Both the position numbers and the translations under genes were made by a program. The notes beneath the pieces are model-generated. The model was not told where the DNA came from. It was given only the letters and a program-made list of their open reading frames with translations, and searched no databases. Shown here piece after piece: positions 1 through 7,141 of a DNA stretch of 64,000 nucleotides. Positions within the stretch are counted from its first letter, which is position 1. Each line of letters starts with the position of its first letter. Source of the DNA: CBDBJR01 sp965206445 (GTDB taxonomy: Bacteria; Pseudomonadota; Gammaproteobacteria; Arenicellales; Poriferihabitantaceae); contig CBDBJR010000002.1 of assembly GCA_965206445.1 (NCBI GenBank), forward strand, positions 744,001-808,000. Reading direction: 5' to 3'.

Positions 1-4
1 GCCG

Positions 5-118
5 GCCCACCCTCACCCAACCCTCTCCCACAGGGAGAGGGCTAAAGCCGACAACCGCCTTCGCCCTCCGGGATAACCGAAAACACCCTCTCCCTGTGGG
101 AGAGGGCCGGGGTGAGGG
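5..118. repeat. CCCTCTCC-type palindromic repeat
   Basis: Two copies of a short palindrome built on CCCTCTCC...GGAGAGGG are separated by about 45 bases, and CCCTCACC/GGTGAGGG form the outer ends. The same arrangement recurs at 22313-22425, 52207-52310 and 52967-53048. This is an intergenic REP-like element able to form a long hairpin; no coding potential was seen. Confidence 0.7.
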
Positions 119-281
119 CCGCCGCACGGCCCAGTCACCGCCCCGAAATCTCACCTTCCCATCAGCGGTGACATTGCACTTGTCAATTGAATTCACCGTC
201 CAGTACCTTTGGCAGTCAGTTGGACGTCATCCCTCAGACATGCCCTGAATCGGCTACCCGGTAACCCCCCGGATGCGGTAT

Positions 282-348
282 CCGGTATAGTGGGTTTGCA
301 TGGCGCTCCTGTTGGTACGGAGTACCAAAGGTTTCTGAGCTTATGCAG
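282..348 (-). repeat. 67-bp repeat, inverted copy of 22434-22500
   Basis: Read on the minus strand this segment begins CTGCATAAGCTCAGAAACC, continues with TTTGG and ends in CACTATACCGG. It matches 22434-22500 with several mismatches in the middle. Both copies lie next to a CCCTCTCC-type palindrome, so the two repeats may travel together. The function is unknown; part of the motif resembles the region just upstream of the pilin promoters (CATCAGCTCAGAAATTTTTGG near 36428). Confidence 0.5.
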
Positions 349-351
349 TTG

Positions 352-810
352 TCACAGTTTGTAATTCTTCAAGCAAAAATTGGCTTTTGCTTCAATAGCC
401 TGCATTTGCTCTGCAAAGTTGCAAAAAAGCTGCCAATACTGGCCATCTCGCTTTATATCTGCCCAAAAGTAGTCACTTTCCCAGCAACGGATTGCATAGT
501 ATGAAAACATGTAATGCGCCACATGTTTTTTCATTAAACCAGAATTCACAAGTATGGCTATTTTCTCGTAGAAACCAAGAAAGAACAGTTTTTCTGCGAA
601 TGGTAGTTGCGCCAATTCTGGCGAGTTAGCTTCTAACATTCTAAAAATACGGACAAAAGCCTCATCCTCTTTGATGTAACGCCACATTTCAAAGAATTTG
701 TTTGCTCTAGCTATGGCAAGCGATTGTTTGTATTTCTTCAAACCATAGAATAGCGTCAATACTATGCCTACATTACCAATTATTAAAGCGATATTCTTAG
801 CAGTTTCCAC
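352..810 (-). CDS. Small membrane-anchored protein, DUF4760-like
   Basis: The product has 152 residues and I do not assign a function. Residues 7-23 form one hydrophobic N-terminal segment. The rest is a soluble helical region rich in aromatic and charged residues, including WRYIKEDEAF and RCWESDYFWAD. The layout of one TM helix plus a short helical domain resembles DUF4760-type membrane proteins, but that is only a similarity of style. The start is a GTG preceded by an almost perfect Shine-Dalgarno sequence (AGGAGGTGA on the minus strand, five bases away), which makes expression likely. Base composition is clearly more AT-rich than the core genes, suggesting acquisition. It stands alone between repeats and the SABATH methyltransferase. 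Confidence 0.6.
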   Translation of the reverse strand: METAKNIALIIGNVGIVLTLFYGLKKYKQSLAIARANKFFEMWRYIKEDEAFVRIFRMLEANSPELAQLPFAEKLFFLGFYEKIAILVNSGLMKKHVAHYMFSYYAIRCWESDYFWADIKRDGQYWQLFCNFAEQMQAIEAKANFCLKNYKL

Positions 811-1277
811 GAATCACCTCCTTTTTAGATTAATTTAGTAGTAGTTTAACTGACATACCGTATCCAATTGTAAGTTTAGAATGTGACTGATGGTCAGACT
901 GATGCCTCTGGTGCATATACCCGTCAATGAGTTCTATCTTATTCTGGCAAATGAGGCGCTTGCATCCGATAGACGACCCCAAAAGGACGATTTCGCCTCG
1001 GGAAGGGGGTAGACGGAAAAAATATCGACTTTATAATCACTGTCTTTATGTGGTGGATTGCGGTTATGCTTCCTATATCTCCCGGGCGAACGCCATCCGC
1101 CGCCCGCACACTGACCCCATCGTTCGGGGCAAGTCGGCGTGGATGTCTTCCCACGGCCTCCTGCCCTGCGTGGTTCCGCCGGACTGGCCCAGGGGCGATG
1201 CCGGGCCATGAGCACATCAGGCCGGCGAGAACCCCGCAAGCCGCCGAATAACCCGGTTTCTCTACCCTGGAGTCGCT
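811..1277. other. Intergenic stretch without a convincing gene
   Basis: Only short, mutually overlapping open frames occur here and none has a convincing ribosome binding site or recognisable protein. The left part is AT-rich and must hold the promoter of the leftward gene ending at 352. The right end holds a GGAG ribosome binding site at 1269-1272 for the methyltransferase gene. Confidence 0.5.
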
Positions 1278-2384
1278 ATGAGTAAACCCGCCACGACCGC
1301 CGGATTCATGTCAATGAAGGGCGGTGGCTATTATTCCAAGGCCACCATCGGTGCCAAACACACCATCGATCGCGCCACCCATTTGATTATGGACGCGCTG
1401 GAGCGCATGAACCCCGCCGATGACGGTTCGACCTTCACCATGTCGGACATGGGCTGCGCCGATGGTGGGACCTCGGTCACCATGGTGGGGAGCGTATTGA
1501 AGGAGGTGCGCCGACGGGCGCCGTCGCGGCCGATCCAGATGGTTTATACCGACCTGCCGCGCAACGATTTCAGCCAGGTATTCCAGAACATCCATGGCCA
1601 GACCGATATCGAAACCTATATCGATGCGATCGACAATCTCTTTGTGTTCGCCTCGGCGACCTCGTTTCACAAACCGATCTTCCCGGCCGGAACCCTGAAC
1701 CTCGGGTTCTCCGCCACCGCGTCCCACTACATAAGCGAGCAACCCGGCGTGATCTCGAACCATGTCCACATGGTCGGCGCTGCGGGCGCGGAGCGTGACG
1801 CCTATGTCGAGCAGGGTCGCCTGGATTGGGAGCGAATGCTGTTGAACCGGGCAGCCGACCTGGCGCCGGGTGGCCGGTTGGCGCTGTTCAATTTCGGCAT
1901 CGACGAGAAAGGCCGTTATCTCGGCTCGACCGGCGGGGTCAGCATGTTCGACACTTTCAGCCAGCTCTGGGCGGCGCTGAGAGACGACGGCGTCATCACG
2001 TCCGAAGAGTTCATCAACACCAACTTCCCCCAGAGTTATCGAACGGTCGCGCAATTCACCGCGCCGTTCCGGGATCCGGCGAACCCGGTCTACCAGGCCG
2101 GGCTCCGGATGGAGCATGTGGAGACCAGAGTGGTTGATTGCCCCTTCGCCGTCGATTTCAAGGCGCATGGCGACGCCGCGCGCTTCGCCCATGAGTATAT
2201 CCCGACCCTGAGATCCTGGAGCGAGGCGACCTTTATCAGCGGGTTGTCACCGGCGCGCCCCGTCGAGCAACGCCAGGCCATCATCGACCGCTTCTACGAC
2301 CGCTATGAGGCCCTGGTCCGCGAGGCGCCCGAGGGGCACGCCATGGATTATGTCCATTGCTATCTGATCATCGAGAAAATCTAA
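1278..2384 (+). CDS. SABATH-family SAM-dependent carboxyl methyltransferase
   Basis: The 368-residue protein matches the plant salicylate/benzoate/jasmonate carboxyl methyltransferase family (Pfam Methyltransf_7), which methylates small-molecule carboxylates with SAM. Visible family marks are GGGYYSKAT at 15-23 (N-terminal substrate and SAM contact region), SDMGCADGGTS at 56-66 (the family's D-x-G-C-x-x-G-x-N/T-S SAM motif), TDLPRNDF at 91-98 (plant form NDLPxNDF) and a SFHKPIFPAGTLNL segment equivalent to the plant SFYxRLFP motif. Length matches the plant enzymes (about 360-390). A GGAG ribosome binding site five bases upstream supports the ATG. It is monocistronic, with no biosynthetic neighbours to suggest a substrate. 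Bacterial members exist but are few and mostly uncharacterised. The family call is firm; the substrate is unknown. Confidence 0.85.
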   Translation: MSKPATTAGFMSMKGGGYYSKATIGAKHTIDRATHLIMDALERMNPADDGSTFTMSDMGCADGGTSVTMVGSVLKEVRRRAPSRPIQMVYTDLPRNDFSQVFQNIHGQTDIETYIDAIDNLFVFASATSFHKPIFPAGTLNLGFSATASHYISEQPGVISNHVHMVGAAGAERDAYVEQGRLDWERMLLNRAADLAPGGRLALFNFGIDEKGRYLGSTGGVSMFDTFSQLWAALRDDGVITSEEFINTNFPQSYRTVAQFTAPFRDPANPVYQAGLRMEHVETRVVDCPFAVDFKAHGDAARFAHEYIPTLRSWSEATFISGLSPARPVEQRQAIIDRFYDRYEALVREAPEGHAMDYVHCYLIIEKI

Positions 2385-2549
2385 TCACTGTTGAACGTCT
2401 GCTTAAGGTCGACAGCGGTCGCTCGTCGTTCAGTAGCACCAGAATCACAGCAAAGGTCTCAGTGCGGTCAGAAGCGGTCATGAACAGTTTGACTCAGCGG
2501 TGAAACGTTGCTCGCTGTAACCGACTTTAGCCGCTATTCTTCGCTAAGT

Positions 2550-2882
2550 TCACAACGCCTTTAGCAAATCCACAATTAGGGCCCTGCGTGATGTTGAAAA
2601 CTCCTCGAAGGAGTCAAAATCGAGATTTCCAGGATTGGGGATTAAGTGCTTTTTACGAAACGTAGCATCTCGCGTCTGAATCCATGTGTCAAAAGGTTTG
2701 GCATTCTTCGAAAGATTTTCTGAATCGGTCAGCAACTGAAGATTGCTGAGAATATTGAAACCAGACAGGTATGCTTGAATCTTTACCTCGTCGTAACCGC
2801 GCTTCTTCAAAGCACTTAGCTGGAAATCTGACCACACATCAATTGCCCACACCTGACCGACAGATTTTGCTACTATCGCCAT
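2550..2882 (-). pseudogene. C-terminal remnant of a DUF262/DUF1524-type (GmrSD-like) protein
   Basis: The 110-residue frame resembles only the last portion of DUF262/DUF1524 proteins. It has NLQLLTDSENLSKNAKPF, then LIPNPGNLDFDSFEEF and a closing SRRALIVDLLKAL, which is the usual end of such proteins after the HNH motif. The catalytic H-x-x-P and N-terminal DUF262 parts are missing, because the upstream DNA is already the alkyltransferase-like gene. I read it as the relic of a larger GmrSD-like type IV restriction or related gene. No function is expected. Confidence 0.5.
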
Positions 2883-2920
2883 CGGATGGTATCGTCATTT
2901 ACCGCGCTCGAAACCCGATT

Positions 2921-3250
2921 TTGTCTATCTACGACGACATTTACCGCATCGTAAAACAAGTGCCCCGCGGCGCTGTGTGCAGCTATGGCCGGATTGCACG
3001 CATGGCCGGCTGCGGCGCGCGGCAGGTGGGCTATGCCATGGCGGCGACGCCCAAAGACGAGGGCATTCCGTGGCACAGAATCATCAATAGCCAGGGCAAA
3101 ATCAGCTGTCGCCGCGCCAGCGACGGGCACAGCGAACAGCGCCAGTTGCTGCTCAGCGAGGGGGTGTGTTTCGACCGGCATAGCCGCATCGACTTCGAGC
3201 GCTTCGGCTGGCAGATCAACCCATACGAACACCTGCCCGATGACTGGTAA
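2921..3250 (+). CDS. Alkyltransferase-like protein (ATL, MGMT DNA-binding domain)
   Basis: About 109 residues make up the DNA-binding fold of O6-alkylguanine DNA alkyltransferases. The recognition-helix region reads GAVCSYGRIARMAGCGARQVGY. The active-site segment reads IPWHRIIN, where true alkyltransferases have PCHRV: tryptophan replaces the alkyl-accepting cysteine. That is the hallmark of ATL proteins, which bind O6-alkylguanine lesions and hand them to nucleotide excision repair rather than repairing them directly. The frame is open back to 2771, but similarity starts at 2921 (TTG, LSIYDDIYRIVK), so TTG 2921 is chosen; no strong ribosome binding site was seen. The 3' end overlaps the next gene by 11 bases, implying translational coupling. 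Confidence 0.8.
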   Translation: MSIYDDIYRIVKQVPRGAVCSYGRIARMAGCGARQVGYAMAATPKDEGIPWHRIINSQGKISCRRASDGHSEQRQLLLSEGVCFDRHSRIDFERFGWQINPYEHLPDDW

Positions 3251-3962
3251 ACATGCGATCACCGGGGACGCCGGCCAGGCCGGCCGGCCTGTGCGCTTTG
3301 CGATTATCTGCATTGGCCTGGTATTGGCCTGGCTGTGCGGTGCCAACACCGTGGCGGCCGAGGACGAAGTCCAGTTGATGGTGACCGGCAAGGACCGGGC
3401 GGTTATTTTGTTTAACCGGCAAAAACTGATATTGAGCCCGGGCAGCAGTCAAAACCCGCGCGTCGAGTTGGTCGAGGCCAGCAGTGAGCGCGCCGTCATC
3501 CGCATCGATGGCCAACAGCAGATACTGCTGCCCGACGGCGCCACCGCCCCCATCCTGCAGGAAGCGTATACCCCGAAGGCCACGACGGGCAATACGGTCA
3601 CGTTGTGGGCCGACCCGTCCGGGTTTTTCTATGCCGACGGAAAAGTCAATCAAAATACCGTCCGCTTCCTCATCGACACCGGCGCCAATGTGGTCACGTT
3701 CAGCAGTCAACAGGCCGATCGACTGGGCTTGTCGTATAAACGCGGTGAGGACGGCTATGCCAGCACGGCGTCGGGGATCACGCCGGTCAAATCGTTCACC
3801 ATCAAGCAAATCTCGATCCGCAACATCCGGCTTTACGATATTCCAGCCATCGTCATCCCCGGCGCATTCCCGGGCACCCCGCTGCTCGGCGGGACGTTCC
3901 TGAACCGGCTCGATATGGTGCGCACCGGCAGAAAAATGAAACTGTCGAAACGCCCCTATTGA
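3240..3962 (+). CDS. Retropepsin-like aspartic protease, clan AA (TIGR02281-like)
   Basis: This 240-residue exported or membrane-anchored protein has a hydrophobic segment near residues 18-38 (FAIICIGLVLAWLCGANTV) that is a signal peptide or anchor. A C-terminal single-domain aspartyl protease fold follows. The active-site motif is VRFLIDTGANVVTFSS, with D-T-G-A and the typical following hydrophobic-S pattern, and the second conserved element is PGTPLLGGTFLNRLDM. Such proteins work as dimers at the periplasmic face; their substrates are generally unknown. The ATG at 3240 overlaps the stop of the ATL gene, and pdxA begins 13 bases after this stop, so the three may be co-transcribed. Confidence 0.75.
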   Translation: MTGKHAITGDAGQAGRPVRFAIICIGLVLAWLCGANTVAAEDEVQLMVTGKDRAVILFNRQKLILSPGSSQNPRVELVEASSERAVIRIDGQQQILLPDGATAPILQEAYTPKATTGNTVTLWADPSGFFYADGKVNQNTVRFLIDTGANVVTFSSQQADRLGLSYKRGEDGYASTASGITPVKSFTIKQISIRNIRLYDIPAIVIPGAFPGTPLLGGTFLNRLDMVRTGRKMKLSKRPY

Positions 3963-3975
3963 GGTCGCTGCCGGC

Positions 3976-5004
3976 ATGATTGACAGCGCCGCAGCGCCGG
4001 TCACAGCGCCTCCCCGCATGGTTATCTGTACCGGGGAGCCGGCCGGTATCGGCCCGGACATTACCTTGCAGGCGCTACAGCAAATCGACACCGATAATCT
4101 GCTGGTGGTTGCCGATGCGCAACTGCTGCAACAGCGCGCCGAGGCGCTGGGCGTGAACCTGCCGATTGTGCCGTGTGACCCGCCCGCCCGGCGGGTGCCG
4201 GGGCAAACCGCCCTGCCGGCCGGGCAGGTCAACCTGTTGCCGCAGCCGGTCTGCGCTCCGGTACAGCCCGGCCGGCTGAACCCGGACAACAGCGCCTACG
4301 TGCTGGCCTGCATCGATCGCTGCGTCGATCTATGCCGCCGGCATCAGGTCGCCGCGATGATCACGGCGCCGGTGCACAAGGGCGTGATCAATGATGCCGG
4401 CACCCGCTTCAGCGGGCACACCGAATGGATCACCGCGCGCTGCCGTGCCGCCACCTCCGTGATGCTGCTGGTCAGCGGTGAGCTGCGCGTGTGCCTGGCC
4501 ACCACCCACCTGCCGCTGTCGCAGGTGGCCGGGGCGATTACCGTCGACGGCTTGCAGCAGATCATCCGCGTCATCGATCGGGAACTCAAATGCCGCTTTG
4601 GGATCGCCCAGCCGCGCATCGGCGTGTGCGGCCTCAACCCGCACGCCGGGGAAGGCGGCTATCTCGGCACGGAAGAAATCGAGATCATTCAGCCGGCGCT
4701 GGAATCACTGCGACAGCAGGGCTACCGGCTGATTGGGCCATTGCCGGCGGACACGGCCTTTACCCCGCGGCAACTCGAGGCGCTCGATGTGGTGCTGGCG
4801 ATGTACCACGATCAGGGCCTGCCGGTGATCAAGCACGGGCGCTTCGGGCAAACCGTGAATGTCACGCTCGGCCTGCCGATTATCCGCACCTCGGTAGACC
4901 ACGGCACCGCGCTGTCGTTGGCCGGCAGCGGCCAGGCCAGCGCCGACAGCATGGTTGCGGCCATCGATATGGCCCGGCAAATGGCGTGCACCCGGCCGGG
5001 CTGA
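3976..5004 (+). CDS. pdxA: 4-hydroxythreonine-4-phosphate dehydrogenase
   Basis: PdxA oxidises 4-phosphohydroxy-L-threonine with NAD(P) in the DXP-dependent pathway to pyridoxal phosphate. The 342-residue length is normal. Family motifs are ICTGEPAGIGPDI at the N-terminus, TAPVHKGVIND (substrate phosphate region), FSGHTEWI (metal-ligand His), CGLNPHAGEGGYLG, AMYHDQGLPVIKH (second metal-binding His) and VDHGTALSLAGSGQA near the C-terminus. It lies directly upstream of rsmA in the same direction, a conserved gammaproteobacterial order (pdxA-rsmA), which supports both calls. Confidence 0.95.
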   Translation: MIDSAAAPVTAPPRMVICTGEPAGIGPDITLQALQQIDTDNLLVVADAQLLQQRAEALGVNLPIVPCDPPARRVPGQTALPAGQVNLLPQPVCAPVQPGRLNPDNSAYVLACIDRCVDLCRRHQVAAMITAPVHKGVINDAGTRFSGHTEWITARCRAATSVMLLVSGELRVCLATTHLPLSQVAGAITVDGLQQIIRVIDRELKCRFGIAQPRIGVCGLNPHAGEGGYLGTEEIEIIQPALESLRQQGYRLIGPLPADTAFTPRQLEALDVVLAMYHDQGLPVIKHGRFGQTVNVTLGLPIIRTSVDHGTALSLAGSGQASADSMVAAIDMARQMACTRPG

Positions 5005-5058
5005 TGCACCCGGACCAAGACCGGGCCAGGACAGCCAAACCCGCGCGATAACCCGGCA

Positions 5059-5856
5059 GTGCCTCGGTTCAGAAAACGATTCGCGCAGCATTTCCTGCAC
5101 GACACCGCTGTGCAGGCCCGGATCGTGCACAGCTTTGGGGCGCAGGCGACGCAAAACATCGTCGAGATTGGCCCCGGTGAAGGCGCGCTGACCCGGCACC
5201 TGCTGGCGCAACTGCCGAGCCTGACCGTGGTCGAGCTGGACCGCGATCTGGTTGCGCTGCTGCGGAAAAAATTCGGCGGCGAGCGGCTGCGATCGATTCA
5301 GGCCGACATTCTGAAAACCGATCTGACGCAGCTTTGCGCCGAGCTCGGCGGCGGCAAGCTGCGCCTGATCGGCAACCTGCCCTACAACATCTCCACCCCG
5401 CTGCTGTTTCATCTGATCGCGCACCGGCAGGTGATCCAGGACATGCTGTTCATGCTGCAACGCGAAGTCGCCCTTCGACTGCTGGCCCAACCCGGCGGCC
5501 GGCACTGGGGGCGGCTGTCGGTCATGTCGAGCCATACGCTGGAATGCCGGCATGTGCTCGAGGTTCCGCCGCAGGCCTTTTCACCGCCGCCCAAAGTCAT
5601 GTCCAGCGTGGTCAGGCTGATTGTGCGCGACCACTGTCAGCCGATCGCGCATTATCCGAGTTTTGAGCGGGTGGTAAAAGCCGCGTTTTCCCAGCGCCGC
5701 AAAACCCTGCGCAACGCGCTGAAGTTGCTGCTGAGCAGCGCGCAAATCGCCGCCTGCGACCTCGACCCGGGCGAGCGGGCGGACAATGTCAGCTTGCAAC
5801 AATTTATCGCATTGTCGGAGCAGCTGACAGCGCCGCCGCCCGGTCAGAGCCGTTAG
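5059..5856 (+). CDS. rsmA: 16S rRNA dimethyladenosine transferase RsmA (KsgA)
   Basis: RsmA dimethylates two adjacent adenines in the 3'-terminal hairpin of 16S rRNA during small-subunit maturation. The 265-residue protein shows FAQHFLHD near the N-terminus, SAM motif I IVEIGPGEGALTRHLL, the acidic loop VVELDRDLV and the catalytic NLPYNIS motif. The C-terminal part has the usual FSPPPKVMSSVVRL and FSQRRKTLRNAL elements. The start is GTG at 5059. Its stop overlaps by four bases the stop of the convergent acyltransferase gene, leaving no room for a separate terminator on either strand. Confidence 0.95.
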   Translation: MPRFRKRFAQHFLHDTAVQARIVHSFGAQATQNIVEIGPGEGALTRHLLAQLPSLTVVELDRDLVALLRKKFGGERLRSIQADILKTDLTQLCAELGGGKLRLIGNLPYNISTPLLFHLIAHRQVIQDMLFMLQREVALRLLAQPGGRHWGRLSVMSSHTLECRHVLEVPPQAFSPPPKVMSSVVRLIVRDHCQPIAHYPSFERVVKAAFSQRRKTLRNALKLLLSSAQIAACDLDPGERADNVSLQQFIALSEQLTAPPPGQSR

Positions 5857-6578
5857 CGTGACTGCGGCAGCAGGGCCGCATGGTCGCCAATCCAGCGCTC
5901 CACCTGCCGATTGAGTTCTTTGGGCGTACGCGCATGCGATTCAATCGGCGGGCCGACCACAACATCAATTACGCCGGGGTATTTGAAAAAGCCGCCCTTC
6001 GGCCACAGCCGCCCCGCATTGTGCGCCACCGGCACAATCACGGCCCCGGTACGGGCGGCAATCGTCACCCCGCCGACCTGAAATTTCCCCGGTCGCCCCG
6101 GCGGCATGCGCGCGCCTTCCGGGAAAACCACCAGCCAGCGGCCTTCCCGCAGACGGATGCGGCTCTCCCGCAACAGCCTGCGCAGCGCATCGATTTTACG
6201 CGCCCGATCGATCGCAATCGGTCGATTGGCCGCCAGCCCCCAGCCGAAAAACGGCAGCAGCAGCAGCTCGCGTTTGAGAATATACGACTGCGGCGGGAAA
6301 ATTTTCTGAAACGCCAGCGTTTCCCAGGCCGACTGATGATTGGCAATAATGACACTCGGGCGCAGCGGCAGATTTTCCAGGCCGCTGACCCGGTGGCGAA
6401 TGCCGCACAGCCACCGCAGCGCAAACAGATTGAACCGCGCCCAGCCGCCGATCACGCGCGCCCGGCTGAGCGACGGCAGCAGCAAAAACAGCGGCGCAAA
6501 GACGCCAAAGACAGCGGCGCTGAGCACCTGCCCCAGCAGAAACAACAGCGACCCGACAAAGCGCAGCAGCGGCCGCAC
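5853..6578 (-). CDS. plsC: 1-acyl-sn-glycerol-3-phosphate acyltransferase
   Basis: The 241-residue enzyme acylates lysophosphatidate to phosphatidate in the inner membrane. It has a hydrophobic N-terminal region (VGSLLFLLGQVLSAAVFGVF), the catalytic block NHQSAWE (an H-x4-E form of the H-x4-D motif, also common in related proteobacterial enzymes), the second block around RPIAIDRARKIDALRR, and FPEGAR as the substrate-phosphate motif. The frame is open far upstream, but the true start is taken as GTG 6578, which overlaps the gmhB stop as TAGTG. This suggests translational coupling, and gmhB-plsC is a known neighbourhood next to glyQS. Confidence 0.88.
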   Translation of the reverse strand: MRPLLRFVGSLLFLLGQVLSAAVFGVFAPLFLLLPSLSRARVIGGWARFNLFALRWLCGIRHRVSGLENLPLRPSVIIANHQSAWETLAFQKIFPPQSYILKRELLLLPFFGWGLAANRPIAIDRARKIDALRRLLRESRIRLREGRWLVVFPEGARMPPGRPGKFQVGGVTIAARTGAVIVPVAHNAGRLWPKGGFFKYPGVIDVVVGPPIESHARTPKELNRQVERWIGDHAALLPQSR

Positions 6579-7141
6579 TAGCCTTCTTTTTCGCTCGGCA
6601 ACTGCGCCACAAAGGCGGCCAGGTCGGGATAGGTCGCCACCGGTGGCAGCTCGCCGGCGTCCACACTGCGCTGAATCCCGGGCATACTCTGCCCGCCGTT
6701 GCCGGTCTGCACCAGCACCGGGGTCGCCCCCGCCTGCACCGCCGCCTGCACGTCCCGCAGCGTATGCCCGACCGCGTACACCCCTTTCAGCGGGCACTGC
6801 AGGCGTCTGGCGACTTCGTCAAATAACCCGGATCTGGGCTTGCGGCAGTCACAGTTATCGGCGGGCGCGTGCGGGCAAAAAAATATCGCACTGATTTCAC
6901 CGCCCAGCGGCTGCAACTCGGCCAGCATCCGGCGGTGAATGACGTTCAGCGTGTTGATCGAATACAACCCGCCGGCGATGCCCTCCTGATTGGTGATGAC
7001 AACCACCTCATAGCCGATGCGGGTCAGGTCGGCGATCGCCTGCAGGCTGCCGTCAATCGCCCGCCACTGCTCGGGTGAGCAGACCTGGCCCGGCAGCTCG
7101 TGATTGATAACCCCGTCGCGCGCAAGAATGATCAGGCGCAT
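6578..7141 (-). CDS. gmhB: GmhB-like HAD phosphatase with altered catalytic residues
   Basis: GmhB removes the 7-phosphate from D-glycero-D-manno-heptose 1,7-bisphosphate in LPS core synthesis. Length (187) and most family features fit: VVVITNQEGIAGG (motif II), the zinc loop C89-x-H91-x5-C97-x-C99, and K101 after it. Two motifs are abnormal. The nucleophile motif, normally LDRDGVIN, reads LARDGVIN, so the attacking aspartate is Ala7 (codon GCG). The metal motif, normally GDxxxD, reads G-H126-T-L-R-D130. As written, the usual phosphoaspartate chemistry should not work. It may be an inactive homologue or have another role, with heptose phosphatase supplied elsewhere. It lies between glyS and plsC with overlapping ends. 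Confidence 0.75.
   Translation of the reverse strand: MRLIILARDGVINHELPGQVCSPEQWRAIDGSLQAIADLTRIGYEVVVITNQEGIAGGLYSINTLNVIHRRMLAELQPLGGEISAIFFCPHAPADNCDCRKPRSGLFDEVARRLQCPLKGVYAVGHTLRDVQAAVQAGATPVLVQTGNGGQSMPGIQRSVDAGELPPVATYPDLAAFVAQLPSEKEG

Noticed and set aside
927..1251. Several overlapping short frames before the SABATH gene
   Set aside because: They lie on both strands over the same bases, none has a good ribosome binding site and none resembles a protein family.
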